Below, one piece after another: positions 23,545 to 30,103 of a DNA stretch of 38,398 nucleotides; position 1 is the stretch's first letter; every line of letters starts with the position of its first letter. A program made the translations under genes and the position numbers. The stretch is from a virus. Location: positions 1 through 38,398 of IMG/VR virus record IMGVR_UViG_3300047666_000222; one strand, 5' to 3'. The notes beneath the pieces are model-generated. The model made no database searches. It worked only from the letters and a program-made list of their open reading frames with translations, and was not told the origin of the DNA.

Positions 23545-23939
23545 TGAATATTTTAGGCTTTATCGGCGAGATATTTAAACCAGCAGCCGATCTAATTGAC
23601 AACTTACACACCAGCACAGAAGAAAAGCTTACACTAAAAAACAAGCTCACAGTGATAGAAAACACCATGACAGCTAAGACCATTGAGTACGAAACCAAAT
23701 TACTTGCAGCTAAGACATCAATAATCACAGCAGAAGCAACAGGCGAAAGCTGGATGCAAAGAAACTGGCGACCTATAACAATGCTTACCTTTCTTGTTTT
23801 AGTCGTGTGTGACTCGTTTGGCTGGCTTGCTAATCCTTTGGCTAGTGAGGCGTGGACTCTTTTACAAATTGGCTTAGGTGGGTACGTGACATCAAGAGGC
23901 GTGGAAAAAGTAGTGGGAAAATTAAAGGCGGCTAAATAA
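23544..23939 (+). CDS. Holin, GTA 3-TM type
   Basis: A 131-residue protein. A helical N-terminal part with heptads (EEKLTLKNKLTVIENTMTAK) precedes TGESWMQRNWRPITMLTFLV, the signature of the 3-TM holin family found in gene transfer agents and phages. Two or three hydrophobic segments follow. It should permeabilise the inner membrane for the endolysin just upstream. Start overlaps the endolysin stop (TAATG). Confidence 0.83.
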   Translation: MNILGFIGEIFKPAADLIDNLHTSTEEKLTLKNKLTVIENTMTAKTIEYETKLLAAKTSIITAEATGESWMQRNWRPITMLTFLVLVVCDSFGWLANPLASEAWTLLQIGLGGYVTSRGVEKVVGKLKAAK

Positions 23940-23944
23940 CCGCC
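23927..23944 (-). terminator. Terminator-like hairpin between converging operons
   Basis: GGCGG (23927-23931) and CCGCC (23940-23944) enclose an eight-base loop that contains the holin stop codon. Read leftward the stem is followed by TTTAATTTT, so it works best as a terminator for the leftward early operon ending at 23950. Rightward it lacks a T-run. Confidence 0.55.
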
Positions 23945-23949
23945 CATCA

Positions 23950-24249
23950 TCATATATCTGTATCACCCGTCGCAATATATAAAGCCTGGGCGCGGGTTAG
24001 TTTAATTGATAAATCCTCAGAAAACCAAATACCCGCACAAGTATTGACAACCCCAAAACAGTCCTCAATACGATCCTGCCTAAAGTACATGTCCATTTTA
24101 AAATAAACGCTACCCCTTAAGCTATCCTCAACTAATGCCAAAACATATCCCTGCGAATCAAGTGGGTCTGTAAGCTCATCTAGCATTACATACATGCCAT
24201 CGGCCCACTGTTTGTGCTTGGTGTCTTCCTGGTGCTGTTTGTTGCTCAT
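23950..24249 (-). CDS. Hypothetical protein, 99 aa
   Basis: The start chosen is ATG 24249 (MSNKQHQEDTKHKQWADGMY), because GGAGGTATAATT stands before it; the longer frame overlaps the upstream gene. The protein is acidic with mixed helix and strand (GYVLALVEDSLRGSVYFKMD). It is the last gene of the leftward early operon. Unknown function. Confidence 0.7.
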   Translation of the reverse strand: MSNKQHQEDTKHKQWADGMYVMLDELTDPLDSQGYVLALVEDSLRGSVYFKMDMYFRQDRIEDCFGVVNTCAGIWFSEDLSIKLTRAQALYIATGDTDI

Positions 24250-24260
24250 AATTATACCTC

Positions 24261-24575
24261 CTAATTTGTCATTACAAAGGGGTGGCGGCAATCTTCTAAA
24301 TCTTTAGAGTAGCGTTCTGCTATTTCTTCTATGCGCGGAAATTCTTTAAGCAAATCATATATTCCTTTATGTTCGTATTCGAGCTGATATTCTAACCCAG
24401 CATCAAACCAATAACCAATCTGGCAAATCATACATTTTTTCGCGGTGAATTTACTTGGCATTTTTAGAAGTTTATCTAAGTCTTCAGAGTCAACATATCC
24501 ACCTGTCATGTCATTTGCAGGGCCAATTGTACAAAAGAGGTAATCCCAATCTTTGTACACATCATCGTATGTCAT
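24261..24575 (-). CDS. Hypothetical protein, 104 aa
   Basis: Starts at ATG 24575 with GAGGGTAAATT upstream and overlaps the preceding gene's stop by ATGA. Contains a CMIC pair (KKCMICQIGYWFD) and a further Cys near the end (EDCRHPF), which might bind a metal. Otherwise acidic and helical. No family recognised. Confidence 0.68.
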   Translation of the reverse strand: MTYDDVYKDWDYLFCTIGPANDMTGGYVDSEDLDKLLKMPSKFTAKKCMICQIGYWFDAGLEYQLEYEHKGIYDLLKEFPRIEEIAERYSKDLEDCRHPFVMTN

Positions 24576-24895
24576 AATTTACCCTCATTAATCTCAATAA
24601 AGCATATGCAGGCTGCAACTAGCTTTGTGCATTTGTGCCTGTCCATAATGTCTTCCCACTCAACCTCGTCATTATGATGGTCGTATTCAACCAGCTTATG
24701 AAAGCACTTATCAATAATGGCGTCTGTGTCTGATGGGTTGTTGCATGGTCTATACCAAAGCACTTCTCCTAACTCGTCAGTGTAAGCCAGTGCGTTTACT
24801 TGTGAGTGAATGCTATAATCGACACCCATCAACTCAGCACAGCGCTTATTGATATCAAGCTCTGTCCATTCTTTACCGTTTATTGTGTATGTCAT
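24572..24895 (-). CDS. DUF2591/NinX-like phage protein, tentative
   Basis: A 107-residue protein. The pattern NGKEWTELDINKRCAELMGV, then LWYRPCNNPSDTDAIIDKCF and TKLVAACICFIEINEGK resembles a widespread phage family related to DUF2591/NinX, small proteins of the nin-type accessory region. Their biochemical function is not established. The likeness is from memory of the pattern, so the name is tentative. Overlaps its neighbours by ATGA and by one base. Confidence 0.62.
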   Translation of the reverse strand: MTYTINGKEWTELDINKRCAELMGVDYSIHSQVNALAYTDELGEVLWYRPCNNPSDTDAIIDKCFHKLVEYDHHNDEVEWEDIMDRHKCTKLVAACICFIEINEGKL

Positions 24896-25146
24896 TATAG
24901 ACCCCTATACTTATTCTTACGAAGCTTCTTAATTGCAAACTTCATTCTAAAATCATCAATGTCTTTTTGAGTAGGAATGTAATCACGTAGCATCTTTTGT
25001 GCTGTTGAAAATGGCATGTTAAAGTCTATTGCAATCTGAGTTATTGATTTACCGCTAGCCAAATCAGCGGCCATAGATTTGACAGTCTGCTTGCGTATTT
25101 TAGCGTCAACATCTACAGGGTTAAGCGACATTTGTAAATCAGTCAT
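24895..25146 (-). CDS. HTH protein, 83 aa
   Basis: The start chosen is ATG 25146, six bases after GGAGG; a TTG one codon earlier is less likely. Residues about 32-62 (GKSITQIAIDFNMPFSTAQK then MLRDYIPTQ) form a helix-turn-helix like those in resolvase or sigma-type regulators. The C-terminus is basic (KKLRKNKYRGL). Likely DNA-binding regulator of the early region; target unknown. Confidence 0.7.
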   Translation of the reverse strand: MTDLQMSLNPVDVDAKIRKQTVKSMAADLASGKSITQIAIDFNMPFSTAQKMLRDYIPTQKDIDDFRMKFAIKKLRKNKYRGL

Positions 25147-25291
25147 CAAGTGCCTCCGCCTTCAATGCCGCTCGGTCTTCTGCATCGTTACGACGTTTGT
25201 GAAAAAGAATGCTCTTTACTCTATCCGCACATTTTTTATCTTCTTTAATTTTGGCAGCTTCACTTTCTGTAAATATTAATTTAATAGTCAT
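25139..25291 (-). CDS. Small charged protein, 50 aa
   Basis: The start chosen is ATG 25291 (MTIKLIFTESEAAKIKEDKK) after AAGGATATTAACA; the longer frame would overlap the next gene too far. Highly charged and helical, ending EDRAALKAEALDD. Its 3' end supplies GGCGGAGG, the ribosome-binding site of the HTH gene. Unknown. Confidence 0.62.
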   Translation of the reverse strand: MTIKLIFTESEAAKIKEDKKCADRVKSILFHKRRNDAEDRAALKAEALDD

Positions 25292-25433
25292 TGTTAATAT
25301 CCTTAACTGACTGCAAATAATCCTGGTAATGCTCACATGCTACATCTGCAAGCGTCGACTGTTTATCGAATGCTAGCTCTAAAAATAGAGTCTCGTTTTG
25401 TTCTGTAAAGTCTTTAAATGATATTGGTGTCAC
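25281..25433 (-). CDS. Small acidic protein, 50 aa
   Basis: The start chosen is GTG 25433 in a GTGA overlap with the DUF551 gene, eight bases after GGAG; ATG 25469 would lie inside that gene. The product (TPISFKDFTEQNETLFLELA) is acidic and helical. Unknown function. Confidence 0.6.
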   Translation of the reverse strand: MTPISFKDFTEQNETLFLELAFDKQSTLADVACEHYQDYLQSVKDINNDY

Positions 25434-25699
25434 TTTACTTTCTCCATTGGCGGCGGCAACGGCATCCATCCTGTTACACGATTAAACCGCTTCATTCTTT
25501 CACGCTGCTCTGTAGTTGCATCGTGAAAGTTGAATCCCATTCCGCCATAAAAGGAGGGGTCATCAAACCATCTTGCAGGCTCATCCTCCTCTGCCGCACA
25601 AAAACTAATTACTTCAACACTGTTAGTTATGCCCCTCGTGCAAATATAATCACCATCTTCTAGAGGCAGCCTATCCTCAACGCTTATCCATTCGCTCAT
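25430..25699 (-). CDS. DUF551-family protein
   Basis: An 89-residue protein with the family's two anchors: WISVEDRLPLEDGDYICT near the N-terminus and VTGWMPLPPPMEKVK at the end. Members are common in phages of enteric and marine gammaproteobacteria and have no settled function. Coupled to the upstream gene by an ATGA-type overlap. Confidence 0.82.
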   Translation of the reverse strand: MSEWISVEDRLPLEDGDYICTRGITNSVEVISFCAAEEDEPARWFDDPSFYGGMGFNFHDATTEQRERMKRFNRVTGWMPLPPPMEKVK

Positions 25700-25827
25700 T
25701 TTACACTCTCCAACATGCCAACAATCTCCGGCATAAAAACCATTATAATTAATGCAACTATCGTTATGATGCCCATGAAGTTACGGCTAATAAAGTTAGT
25801 GTCTGATTTTCTGCGTCCAAAATTCAT
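25696..25827 (-). CDS. Small membrane protein, 43 aa
   Basis: ATG 25827 follows AAGGAGGATCAACT, an excellent ribosome-binding site, and overlaps the upstream TGA; its own stop overlaps the next start. The basic N-terminus (MNFGRRKSDTNFISRNFM) leads into one membrane helix (GIITIVALIIMVFMPEIVGM). Unknown function. Confidence 0.7.
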   Translation of the reverse strand: MNFGRRKSDTNFISRNFMGIITIVALIIMVFMPEIVGMLESVK

Positions 25828-26084
25828 AGTTGATCCTCCTTATCTAGTTCAGCTAGTTGCGCATCGGCCACAATAGCGGCTTTTATTGCTATCCAATCTA
25901 CAGAGCCTGGAGTTAAATTATCAACCAATCTAGGGTTAGATAGTATTGCTTGCATTGCTAACCCTGCAAAGTGTTCGCGCTTTGTTAGCCCTGAATTTCC
26001 TTCGCTGTACTCATTAGTATCTAAAAACTCGTTTTCATTCGCTGCGATTGGTTGCGGCATTGCTGGCATATCTGAATTATTCAT
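25824..26084 (-). CDS. Conserved phage hypothetical, 86 aa
   Basis: First gene after the leftward 31-bp motif, with GGGGAGAGTAATT before ATG 26084. Pattern PAMPQP ... GLTKREHFAGLAMQAILSNP ... AAIVADAQLAELDKED is seen in many small phage proteins of unknown role. Mostly helical after residue 30. Confidence 0.72.
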   Translation of the reverse strand: MNNSDMPAMPQPIAANENEFLDTNEYSEGNSGLTKREHFAGLAMQAILSNPRLVDNLTPGSVDWIAIKAAIVADAQLAELDKEDQL

Positions 26085-26143
26085 AATTACTCTCCCCGAT
26101 TGCCCCGAAGGGCGGTTGTTTGCTTCAGTCCATCTAATCTATT

Positions 26144-26174
26144 ACATCTAAATTACAATGTAAACACTAATTAG
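26144..26174 (-). promoter_or_regulatory. 31-bp motif, leftward copy
   Basis: On the minus strand this runs CTAATTAG, TG, TTTACA, TTGTAA, TTTAGATGT and matches 36975-37005 at 30 of 31 bases. It contains the palindromes CTAATTAG and TTACATTGTAA. TTTACA could be a -35 with TAGATT 17 bases on as -10. It lies 60 bases upstream of ATG 26084 and reads toward it, so it is probably an internal promoter/operator for the genes 26084-23950. The rest of the gap 26085-26185 shows nothing else clear. Confidence 0.7.
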
Positions 26175-26185
26175 ATATTAATTTA

Positions 26186-26638
26186 TCAAGACCCCAAATA
26201 TCCAAAGTATGCAGCACTGCGCGTATCTGGATTACTGCGACCTGTCCAACCTGTTAGCCGCTCAAATTCTTTCCTGCCTGCTGCGTCTTTCCATTTTTTG
26301 CTGACTTTATGGCGTACAATTTTAATATTAAAGTGCTCGGCTATTTTTTCAACTTCAAGTTGCATTCGTTTGCATTGACCAACTGACTCGGATTTTTTGT
26401 ATTTAACTGCTGGCGGGTCTACCCTGCGATGACTGAATGCGCTTGATTTATTGGCGCATAAGTCTTCTATGTGCAATTCAATATTATTATTAAGGTTTAT
26501 GTTGAATTGCAAGTAATCAATATAAAAGTAAAGATTAAGTAAGCCAAACTGCCTAAGTTCAACCAAGTTAGCATCGTGATAAATTGCAAACCCTTTGCCG
26601 TCAACATCTGGGTCACATCCTATTATTAATTTATTCAT
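26186..26638 (-). CDS. RuvC-like Holliday junction resolvase
   Basis: A 150-residue RNase-H-fold endonuclease. Candidate catalytic acids are Asp9 (IIGCDPDVDGKGFAIY), Glu58 (LHIEDLCANKS) and Asp138 (GRSNPDTRSAAYFG). The middle QCKRMQLEVEKIAEHFNIKI and the W-rich segment fit phage RuvC-like resolvases. It would cut branched DNA formed in recombination or replication before packaging. Overlaps the upstream gene by ATGA. Confidence 0.85.
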   Translation of the reverse strand: MNKLIIGCDPDVDGKGFAIYHDANLVELRQFGLLNLYFYIDYLQFNINLNNNIELHIEDLCANKSSAFSHRRVDPPAVKYKKSESVGQCKRMQLEVEKIAEHFNIKIVRHKVSKKWKDAAGRKEFERLTGWTGRSNPDTRSAAYFGYLGS

Positions 26639-26820
26639 ATTGCTTTACTCGCTATTCGTGCGCTCTCTCGTAGTTTAGCGTCACATGTGGTTAGGTGGAA
26701 AGACCCACAGTATCGGCACTTGTACAATTTTGATGTATTACGTTTAAATTTCTGCTTGCCCTCTTTGATTGCTGTTTTGGCTTCCCTTTTGGTTTTAAGC
26801 TTACGTTTTGAGCATGACAT
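26635..26820 (-). CDS. Small zinc-ribbon-like protein, 61 aa
   Basis: A very basic N-terminus (MSCSKRKLKTKREAKTAIKE) is followed by YKCRYCGSFHLTTC, a CxxC...HxxxC pattern typical of small phage zinc-binding proteins. It may bind nucleic acid next to the resolvase to which it is coupled. Specific role unknown. Confidence 0.72.
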   Translation of the reverse strand: MSCSKRKLKTKREAKTAIKEGKQKFKRNTSKLYKCRYCGSFHLTTCDAKLRESARIASKAI

Positions 26821-26833
26821 AATCCAAATCTTA

Positions 26834-26847
26834 GCGCCCGTAGGCGC
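26834..26847 (-). other. GCGCC-UACG-GGCGC hairpin in leader
   Basis: In the leftward transcript GCGCC, TACG, GGCGC form a five-pair GC stem closed by C(UACG)G, an unusually stable UNCG-type tetraloop. It lies 14 bases before ATG 26820 and directly after the stop of the upstream gene. No T-run follows, so it is more likely an mRNA stability or translation-control element than a terminator. Confidence 0.6.
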
Positions 26848-26857
26848 AGTTAGTTAA

Positions 26858-27175
26858 TTAATCACACGATGGGCTAGTTACACGATAAAAATACTCACCA
26901 TCTACAACCTTTCTAAATTCATAGTTTGGTCTAAAATGATCCCCAAAAGGCCTGCCTTTAATTCTTTCGTTTGCTAAATAATCACACGTTTTTAAGCTAC
27001 ACTCACGAACAGTATCATTGCAGTACTTTTGCACTTCACTTTCGGGCTTATCTGACTTAACAGTAAATTCATAAAACGAATCGCCATATCGCCTTTTTTG
27101 GCCTGAGTGAGTTTGCTTTACATCAAATCCGTTAGCTTTATGGTCTACGACTGCTTTTTCCCATGGATATTTCAT
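26858..27175 (-). CDS. Hypothetical protein, 105 aa
   Basis: Starts at ATG 27175 with AGGCAAGAAA upstream. Mixed charged protein (DVKQTHSGQKRRYGDSFYEF) with three Cys in the middle part and ending SPSCD. No recognised domain. Sits between the HTH gene and the zinc-ribbon gene in the leftward operon. Confidence 0.7.
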   Translation of the reverse strand: MKYPWEKAVVDHKANGFDVKQTHSGQKRRYGDSFYEFTVKSDKPESEVQKYCNDTVRECSLKTCDYLANERIKGRPFGDHFRPNYEFRKVVDGEYFYRVTSPSCD

Positions 27176-27213
27176 TTTCTTGCCTCTGTTGCTTTATTTA
27201 ATGTTATTAATTT

Positions 27214-27549
27214 CTAAATTTCCCAACGAATACACGCCCGCCTAACTGAAGACTGGCTAGCATTTAACTGTCTGGCTATTTGATGATGATTCATACCCTG
27301 GTTACGCAACTCTATTAGCTCCCCAGCGCGGTTATCCCAATCTATTCTGCGATTAGCAGGTATTGACCTTAATTCATGTATTGATTGCATCACAGCGTTA
27401 AACAGTGGCAGTGACGGCTCATGATGGCCACCAACCCAATGTCTTAACGAGTGGTCAGCAACCCCCGCACGTTTAGCTATAACGTGACGAGGGTGACTAG
27501 ATGCATCAACAGCGTTTAATATTGTTAGTTGACGTGGGCTAAGATGCAT
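27214..27549 (-). CDS. HTH regulator, 111 aa
   Basis: Two helix-turn-helix-like parts: residues 15-45 (SHPRHVIAKRAGVADHSLRH) and residues 82-108 (GMNHHQIARQLNASQSSVRR then ACIRW). The second is a clear HTH. It may be the regulator of early or late promoters; palindromes exist at several of them. No link to a named family. Confidence 0.75.
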   Translation of the reverse strand: MHLSPRQLTILNAVDASSHPRHVIAKRAGVADHSLRHWVGGHHEPSLPLFNAVMQSIHELRSIPANRRIDWDNRAGELIELRNQGMNHHQIARQLNASQSSVRRACIRWEI

Positions 27550-27564
27550 GTTTATCCTTAATAG

Positions 27565-28188
27565 TTAACTGTTTAATATAATTTCTTTGCACTGAGAAAC
27601 AAGGTTTTTAAACTCATTAACTCGCATATTTATCTTGTCAAACTCAACGGCCAAATCAGACGCATAAATTCTATGTACAAAAAGCTGCCTATCCACAGGA
27701 AACTCTGACGAATAACTAACAAAGTCTAGCCATTGCCTGCCAGTAAACTTAAGGTTGCCGACACATTGCCAATAATATGCAGGGTCAACCGAACCCCGTT
27801 TAACATTAGCAAACTGGACTGAGGCTATAACCGATTTAATTTCTATAACGCCATCGTCATAAACCATCCCATCAGGTGAGCAGCCTATAAAACCGCAGTC
27901 AAAAAACCCGCCGTTAGTCACATCAGAAAAAGTATTATTTTCGTATAACTCCCTAGCTATAGGCTCTTGTTCATGGCCTCGCTCCATGTGAGCATTTGTA
28001 AACGTGCTAGGTATTGGCTCACCTGTTATTTGCTCAATTGCAATGTTGACTGCGTACTTCTTCGCAGGTTCGCCGAATGCTTTACCGTAATTAGCCATGA
28101 CAACTCCAAGCTTAGAGCTAGTCAAACGACCAGCCCTAAGATCAAACCATTCATCGCTGTTCTGCTCAACGTCGATAAATTCAAACAC
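27565..28188 (-). CDS. YqaJ/lambda-type exonuclease
   Basis: The start chosen is GTG 28188 because AAGGAGCTTCTA precedes it and it overlaps the upstream stop; 207 residues. PD-(D/E)xK nuclease residues are visible: Glu75 (GHEQEP), Asp106 (GCSPDGMV) and Glu116-x-Lys118 (IEIKS), with EQNSDEWFDLRAGRLTSSKL at the start typical of YqaJ exonucleases. It should chew 5' ends of duplex DNA for single-strand annealing recombination, probably together with the gene upstream. Confidence 0.9.
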   Translation of the reverse strand: MFEFIDVEQNSDEWFDLRAGRLTSSKLGVVMANYGKAFGEPAKKYAVNIAIEQITGEPIPSTFTNAHMERGHEQEPIARELYENNTFSDVTNGGFFDCGFIGCSPDGMVYDDGVIEIKSVIASVQFANVKRGSVDPAYYWQCVGNLKFTGRQWLDFVSYSSEFPVDRQLFVHRIYASDLAVEFDKINMRVNEFKNLVSQCKEIILNS

Positions 28189-28714
28189 TAGAAGCTCCTT
28201 CTTGCTCCACTTCTTCACGCAATAGCTTTTGATCTGCTGGTGTCATATCGGCACGTTTAAATACACCAATAAAATTACCGTCACGCTTGTATGCAGTCTT
28301 GGCATGATTCCACATTGTTACATTGGCTTTGGTTAATAGTGGCTTTGCTAACTTTGGCTTTAAATGGCTAATCCTTACGCCGCCAACCGTTTCTCCTTTC
28401 ATCTTAACGTTAGGCTCAACGTATAGCTGTATAACAACGTTTTGCCAATCTTCGATAAATGCACTGCCTGTAAGCTTTTTCATCGTTGCTGAGTTGGTAG
28501 CGTTTAGCACAAGAGGCTTAATGCGCTCAACAAAGTATGCGATGTTAGCGTCTATTTTCTTGCCTGCTACTTTTGCGCCAATTTCTTGGTTGACATATGC
28601 AACAGTAAAAACAAGGTTGCTACCCTCTTCCTTAAAATCCTCAAGGTCTGCTTGCCCTAAGTGGTCGCTCTTAAATACTTTCCTGTAATGCGTTTTTGGT
28701 TGTTGGTCACTCAT
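28181..28714 (-). CDS. Recombination-associated protein upstream of exonuclease
   Basis: A 177-residue protein with GGGGAGTAAATAG upstream. The pattern THYRKVFKSDHLGQADLEDF ... GSAFIEDWQNVVIQLYVEPN ... GETVGGVRIS is, as I recall, conserved next to YqaJ exonucleases in many phages. An SSB-like or annealing-partner role is suggested by context, not by a proven motif. Its stop overlaps the exonuclease start. Confidence 0.72.
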   Translation of the reverse strand: MSDQQPKTHYRKVFKSDHLGQADLEDFKEEGSNLVFTVAYVNQEIGAKVAGKKIDANIAYFVERIKPLVLNATNSATMKKLTGSAFIEDWQNVVIQLYVEPNVKMKGETVGGVRISHLKPKLAKPLLTKANVTMWNHAKTAYKRDGNFIGVFKRADMTPADQKLLREEVEQEGASSV

Positions 28715-28732
28715 CTATTTACTCCCCGTTAG

Positions 28733-28933
28733 TTAAAGTTTTGTCAATGCTTGCTGAATGTCGTCATACGCGCTTTCCTTATTAGACATCTCTAGCAGCG
28801 TTCTTACCTCCTCCATTCTTTCTACAAGGTCGTAAAATGCAACCGCAACAACTGGATATCCATTTACCTTTGTATCAATACCTACGCTTGGCGATTCTGT
28901 GCCGTGGTCTACTACATAGCTATAAACAGCCAT
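28733..28933 (-). CDS. Hypothetical protein, 66 aa
   Basis: Preceded by GGAGAGTAAATAAG, the start cassette used repeatedly in this operon. The N-terminal half is beta-like (AVYSYVVDHGTESPSVGIDT), the C-terminal half helical (ERMEEVRTLLEMSNKESAYD). No family recognised. Confidence 0.68.
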   Translation of the reverse strand: MAVYSYVVDHGTESPSVGIDTKVNGYPVVAVAFYDLVERMEEVRTLLEMSNKESAYDDIQQALTKL

Positions 28934-28934
28934 C

Positions 28935-29312
28935 TTATTTACTCTCCACTGTCATTAGTCGGATGTTTGTAACTTCGGCTAGACCGCAAATTTTATTGCC
29001 TCCGACTAAACGATCAAAAAATGATTTTCTGCTAACTCTGTAAAACCCAACCCATGTGGTTTCTAAACAAAACATATAAGCAGCATCACCAACAAGCTCT
29101 ATCGGTGCTGGTGTTATTGTGCCACATTCTGCATTGCCTAAATAAATTCGCTTATAGCCATTATCATGACCACCCTCAAAAACTCGAAAAGGGTATGCAG
29201 ACAAACTATCTATGTGTATTAATTTCATAGTTTTTTTGTAGCTGCCAAAAAGGTAATCCTTACCAATCTCATAAACCTGTCCGTCATGCGTTACTGTTTT
29301 AATCTCGCTCAT
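28935..29312 (-). CDS. Hypothetical protein, 125 aa
   Basis: The start chosen is ATG 29312 (MSEIKTVTHDGQVYEIGKDY) after GGGGAGTAAATAAG; the longer frame overlaps the upstream gene. Beta-rich with several aromatic residues (YLFGSYKKTMKLIHI, FCLETTWVGFYRVSRKSFFD). The C-terminus VESK contains the codons forming the next ribosome-binding site. Unknown function. Confidence 0.7.
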   Translation of the reverse strand: MSEIKTVTHDGQVYEIGKDYLFGSYKKTMKLIHIDSLSAYPFRVFEGGHDNGYKRIYLGNAECGTITPAPIELVGDAAYMFCLETTWVGFYRVSRKSFFDRLVGGNKICGLAEVTNIRLMTVESK

Positions 29313-29313
29313 C

Positions 29314-29511
29314 TTATTTACTCCCCTTGCGTTTAGCTTTTTTAGAATTGCGCTTCTGTTGTGCATGAGATAGCGAGTGTTTAGATAATCCTGCGTATTG
29401 AAACTTGGGACGCCTCCACATTACATCATGGTAAGGACTAGAAAATTGGTACTCAACATGATTTGTTAATGCCAACATGCTTACTACTGCTAATGTTTTG
29501 TTAATATTCAT
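29314..29511 (-). CDS. Small basic protein with hydrophobic N-terminus, 65 aa
   Basis: Preceded by CGGGGAGTAAATAAG. The first 17 residues (MNINKTLAVVSMLALTN) are hydrophobic, like a weak signal or anchor; the C-terminal third is extremely basic (HAQQKRNSKKAKRKGSK). Whether it is exported is unclear. Unknown function. Confidence 0.62.
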   Translation of the reverse strand: MNINKTLAVVSMLALTNHVEYQFSSPYHDVMWRRPKFQYAGLSKHSLSHAQQKRNSKKAKRKGSK

Positions 29512-29526
29512 CTTATTTACTCCCCG

Positions 29527-29820
29527 TTAGTTGCGATACTGTTCAGATAGCATAGAAAATGCAGATTTTTTGTTTGAGCCCACATAAAGCATTTCAAGCA
29601 AAAACTTGCGCCCTTTAACATTTGGCGTCCTGTCTTTATTTAATACCTTAAACATAGATAAAAAATCTTCTTCAGTGTGGCTATTGCGATATTTGCTAGC
29701 TTTAACAATTAATTCAACTAGCATTAACTTACCCTCGCCAACAGTCCTAAAAACATCATCGTAAAAGGCCTTATCTAAAGCCCTTAAAACGTAATCATTA
29801 GTAATCTTGAATTTATTCAT
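29527..29820 (-). CDS. Hypothetical protein, 97 aa
   Basis: First gene of the leftward early operon, 32 bases after the putative -10. ATG 29820 (MNKFKITNDYVLRALDKAFY) was chosen; ATG 29829 and TTG 29850 are alternatives in the same frame. Helical, with basic patches near KVLNKDRTPNVKGRKFLLEM. As first gene from an early promoter it may act on host takeover, but no motif shows this. Confidence 0.65.
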   Translation of the reverse strand: MNKFKITNDYVLRALDKAFYDDVFRTVGEGKLMLVELIVKASKYRNSHTEEDFLSMFKVLNKDRTPNVKGRKFLLEMLYVGSNKKSAFSMLSEQYRN

Positions 29821-29851
29821 CTTATCCATCCGTTCGATTAGTTGAGCCAAT

Positions 29852-29880
29852 ACAATACATGCGATTTATCATTAGTGCAA
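29852..29880 (-). promoter_or_regulatory. Early leftward promoter
   Basis: On the minus strand TTGCAC (29880-29875), 17 bases, TATTGT (29857-29852), about 30 bases before the first ATG of the leftward operon. It is back to back with the rightward promoter at 29896-29923. Confidence 0.65.
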
Positions 29881-29895
29881 GCGTATTTATATATA

Positions 29896-29923
29896 TTGAC
29901 AATATAATTTAACTTGATAGAAT
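29896..29923 (+). promoter_or_regulatory. Early rightward promoter
   Basis: Consensus TTGACA (29896-29901), 16 bases, then TAGAAT (29918-29923): the best sigma-70-type promoter in the window. It precedes the ribbon-helix-helix gene at 29954 and the rightward early operon. Confidence 0.75.
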
Positions 29924-29953
29924 TAGGTCTAAATTAATTAATGAGTAATTACA

Positions 29954-30103
29954 ATGACCAAATCAGTTCAGTTAAATAAAAACATTCACGCCAAGCTAAA
30001 AGCCATCTCAGATAAACGCAGAGAAGAAGGACGCCATGATTATTCAATGGCTCAGATAATGAGTGAGATGGTTTTAAAGATGCACAGTAAGGAGTTTAAG
30101 TAA
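29954..30103 (+). CDS. Ribbon-helix-helix protein, 49 aa
   Basis: ATG 29954 was chosen because the TAA at 30101-30103 overlaps the next ATG. MTKSVQLNKNIHAKLKAISD then REEGRHDYSMAQIMSEMVLK has the beta-strand, helix, turn, helix spacing of Arc-type ribbon-helix-helix proteins. First gene of the rightward early operon, so it probably regulates the divergent promoters just upstream. The A/T-rich region between holds candidate sites, none proven. Confidence 0.72.
   Translation: MTKSVQLNKNIHAKLKAISDKRREEGRHDYSMAQIMSEMVLKMHSKEFK

Noticed and set aside
27214-27549. Lysogeny repressor
   Set aside because: It has HTH segments, but no integrase, attachment site or cro/cI-type arrangement supports a temperate phage.
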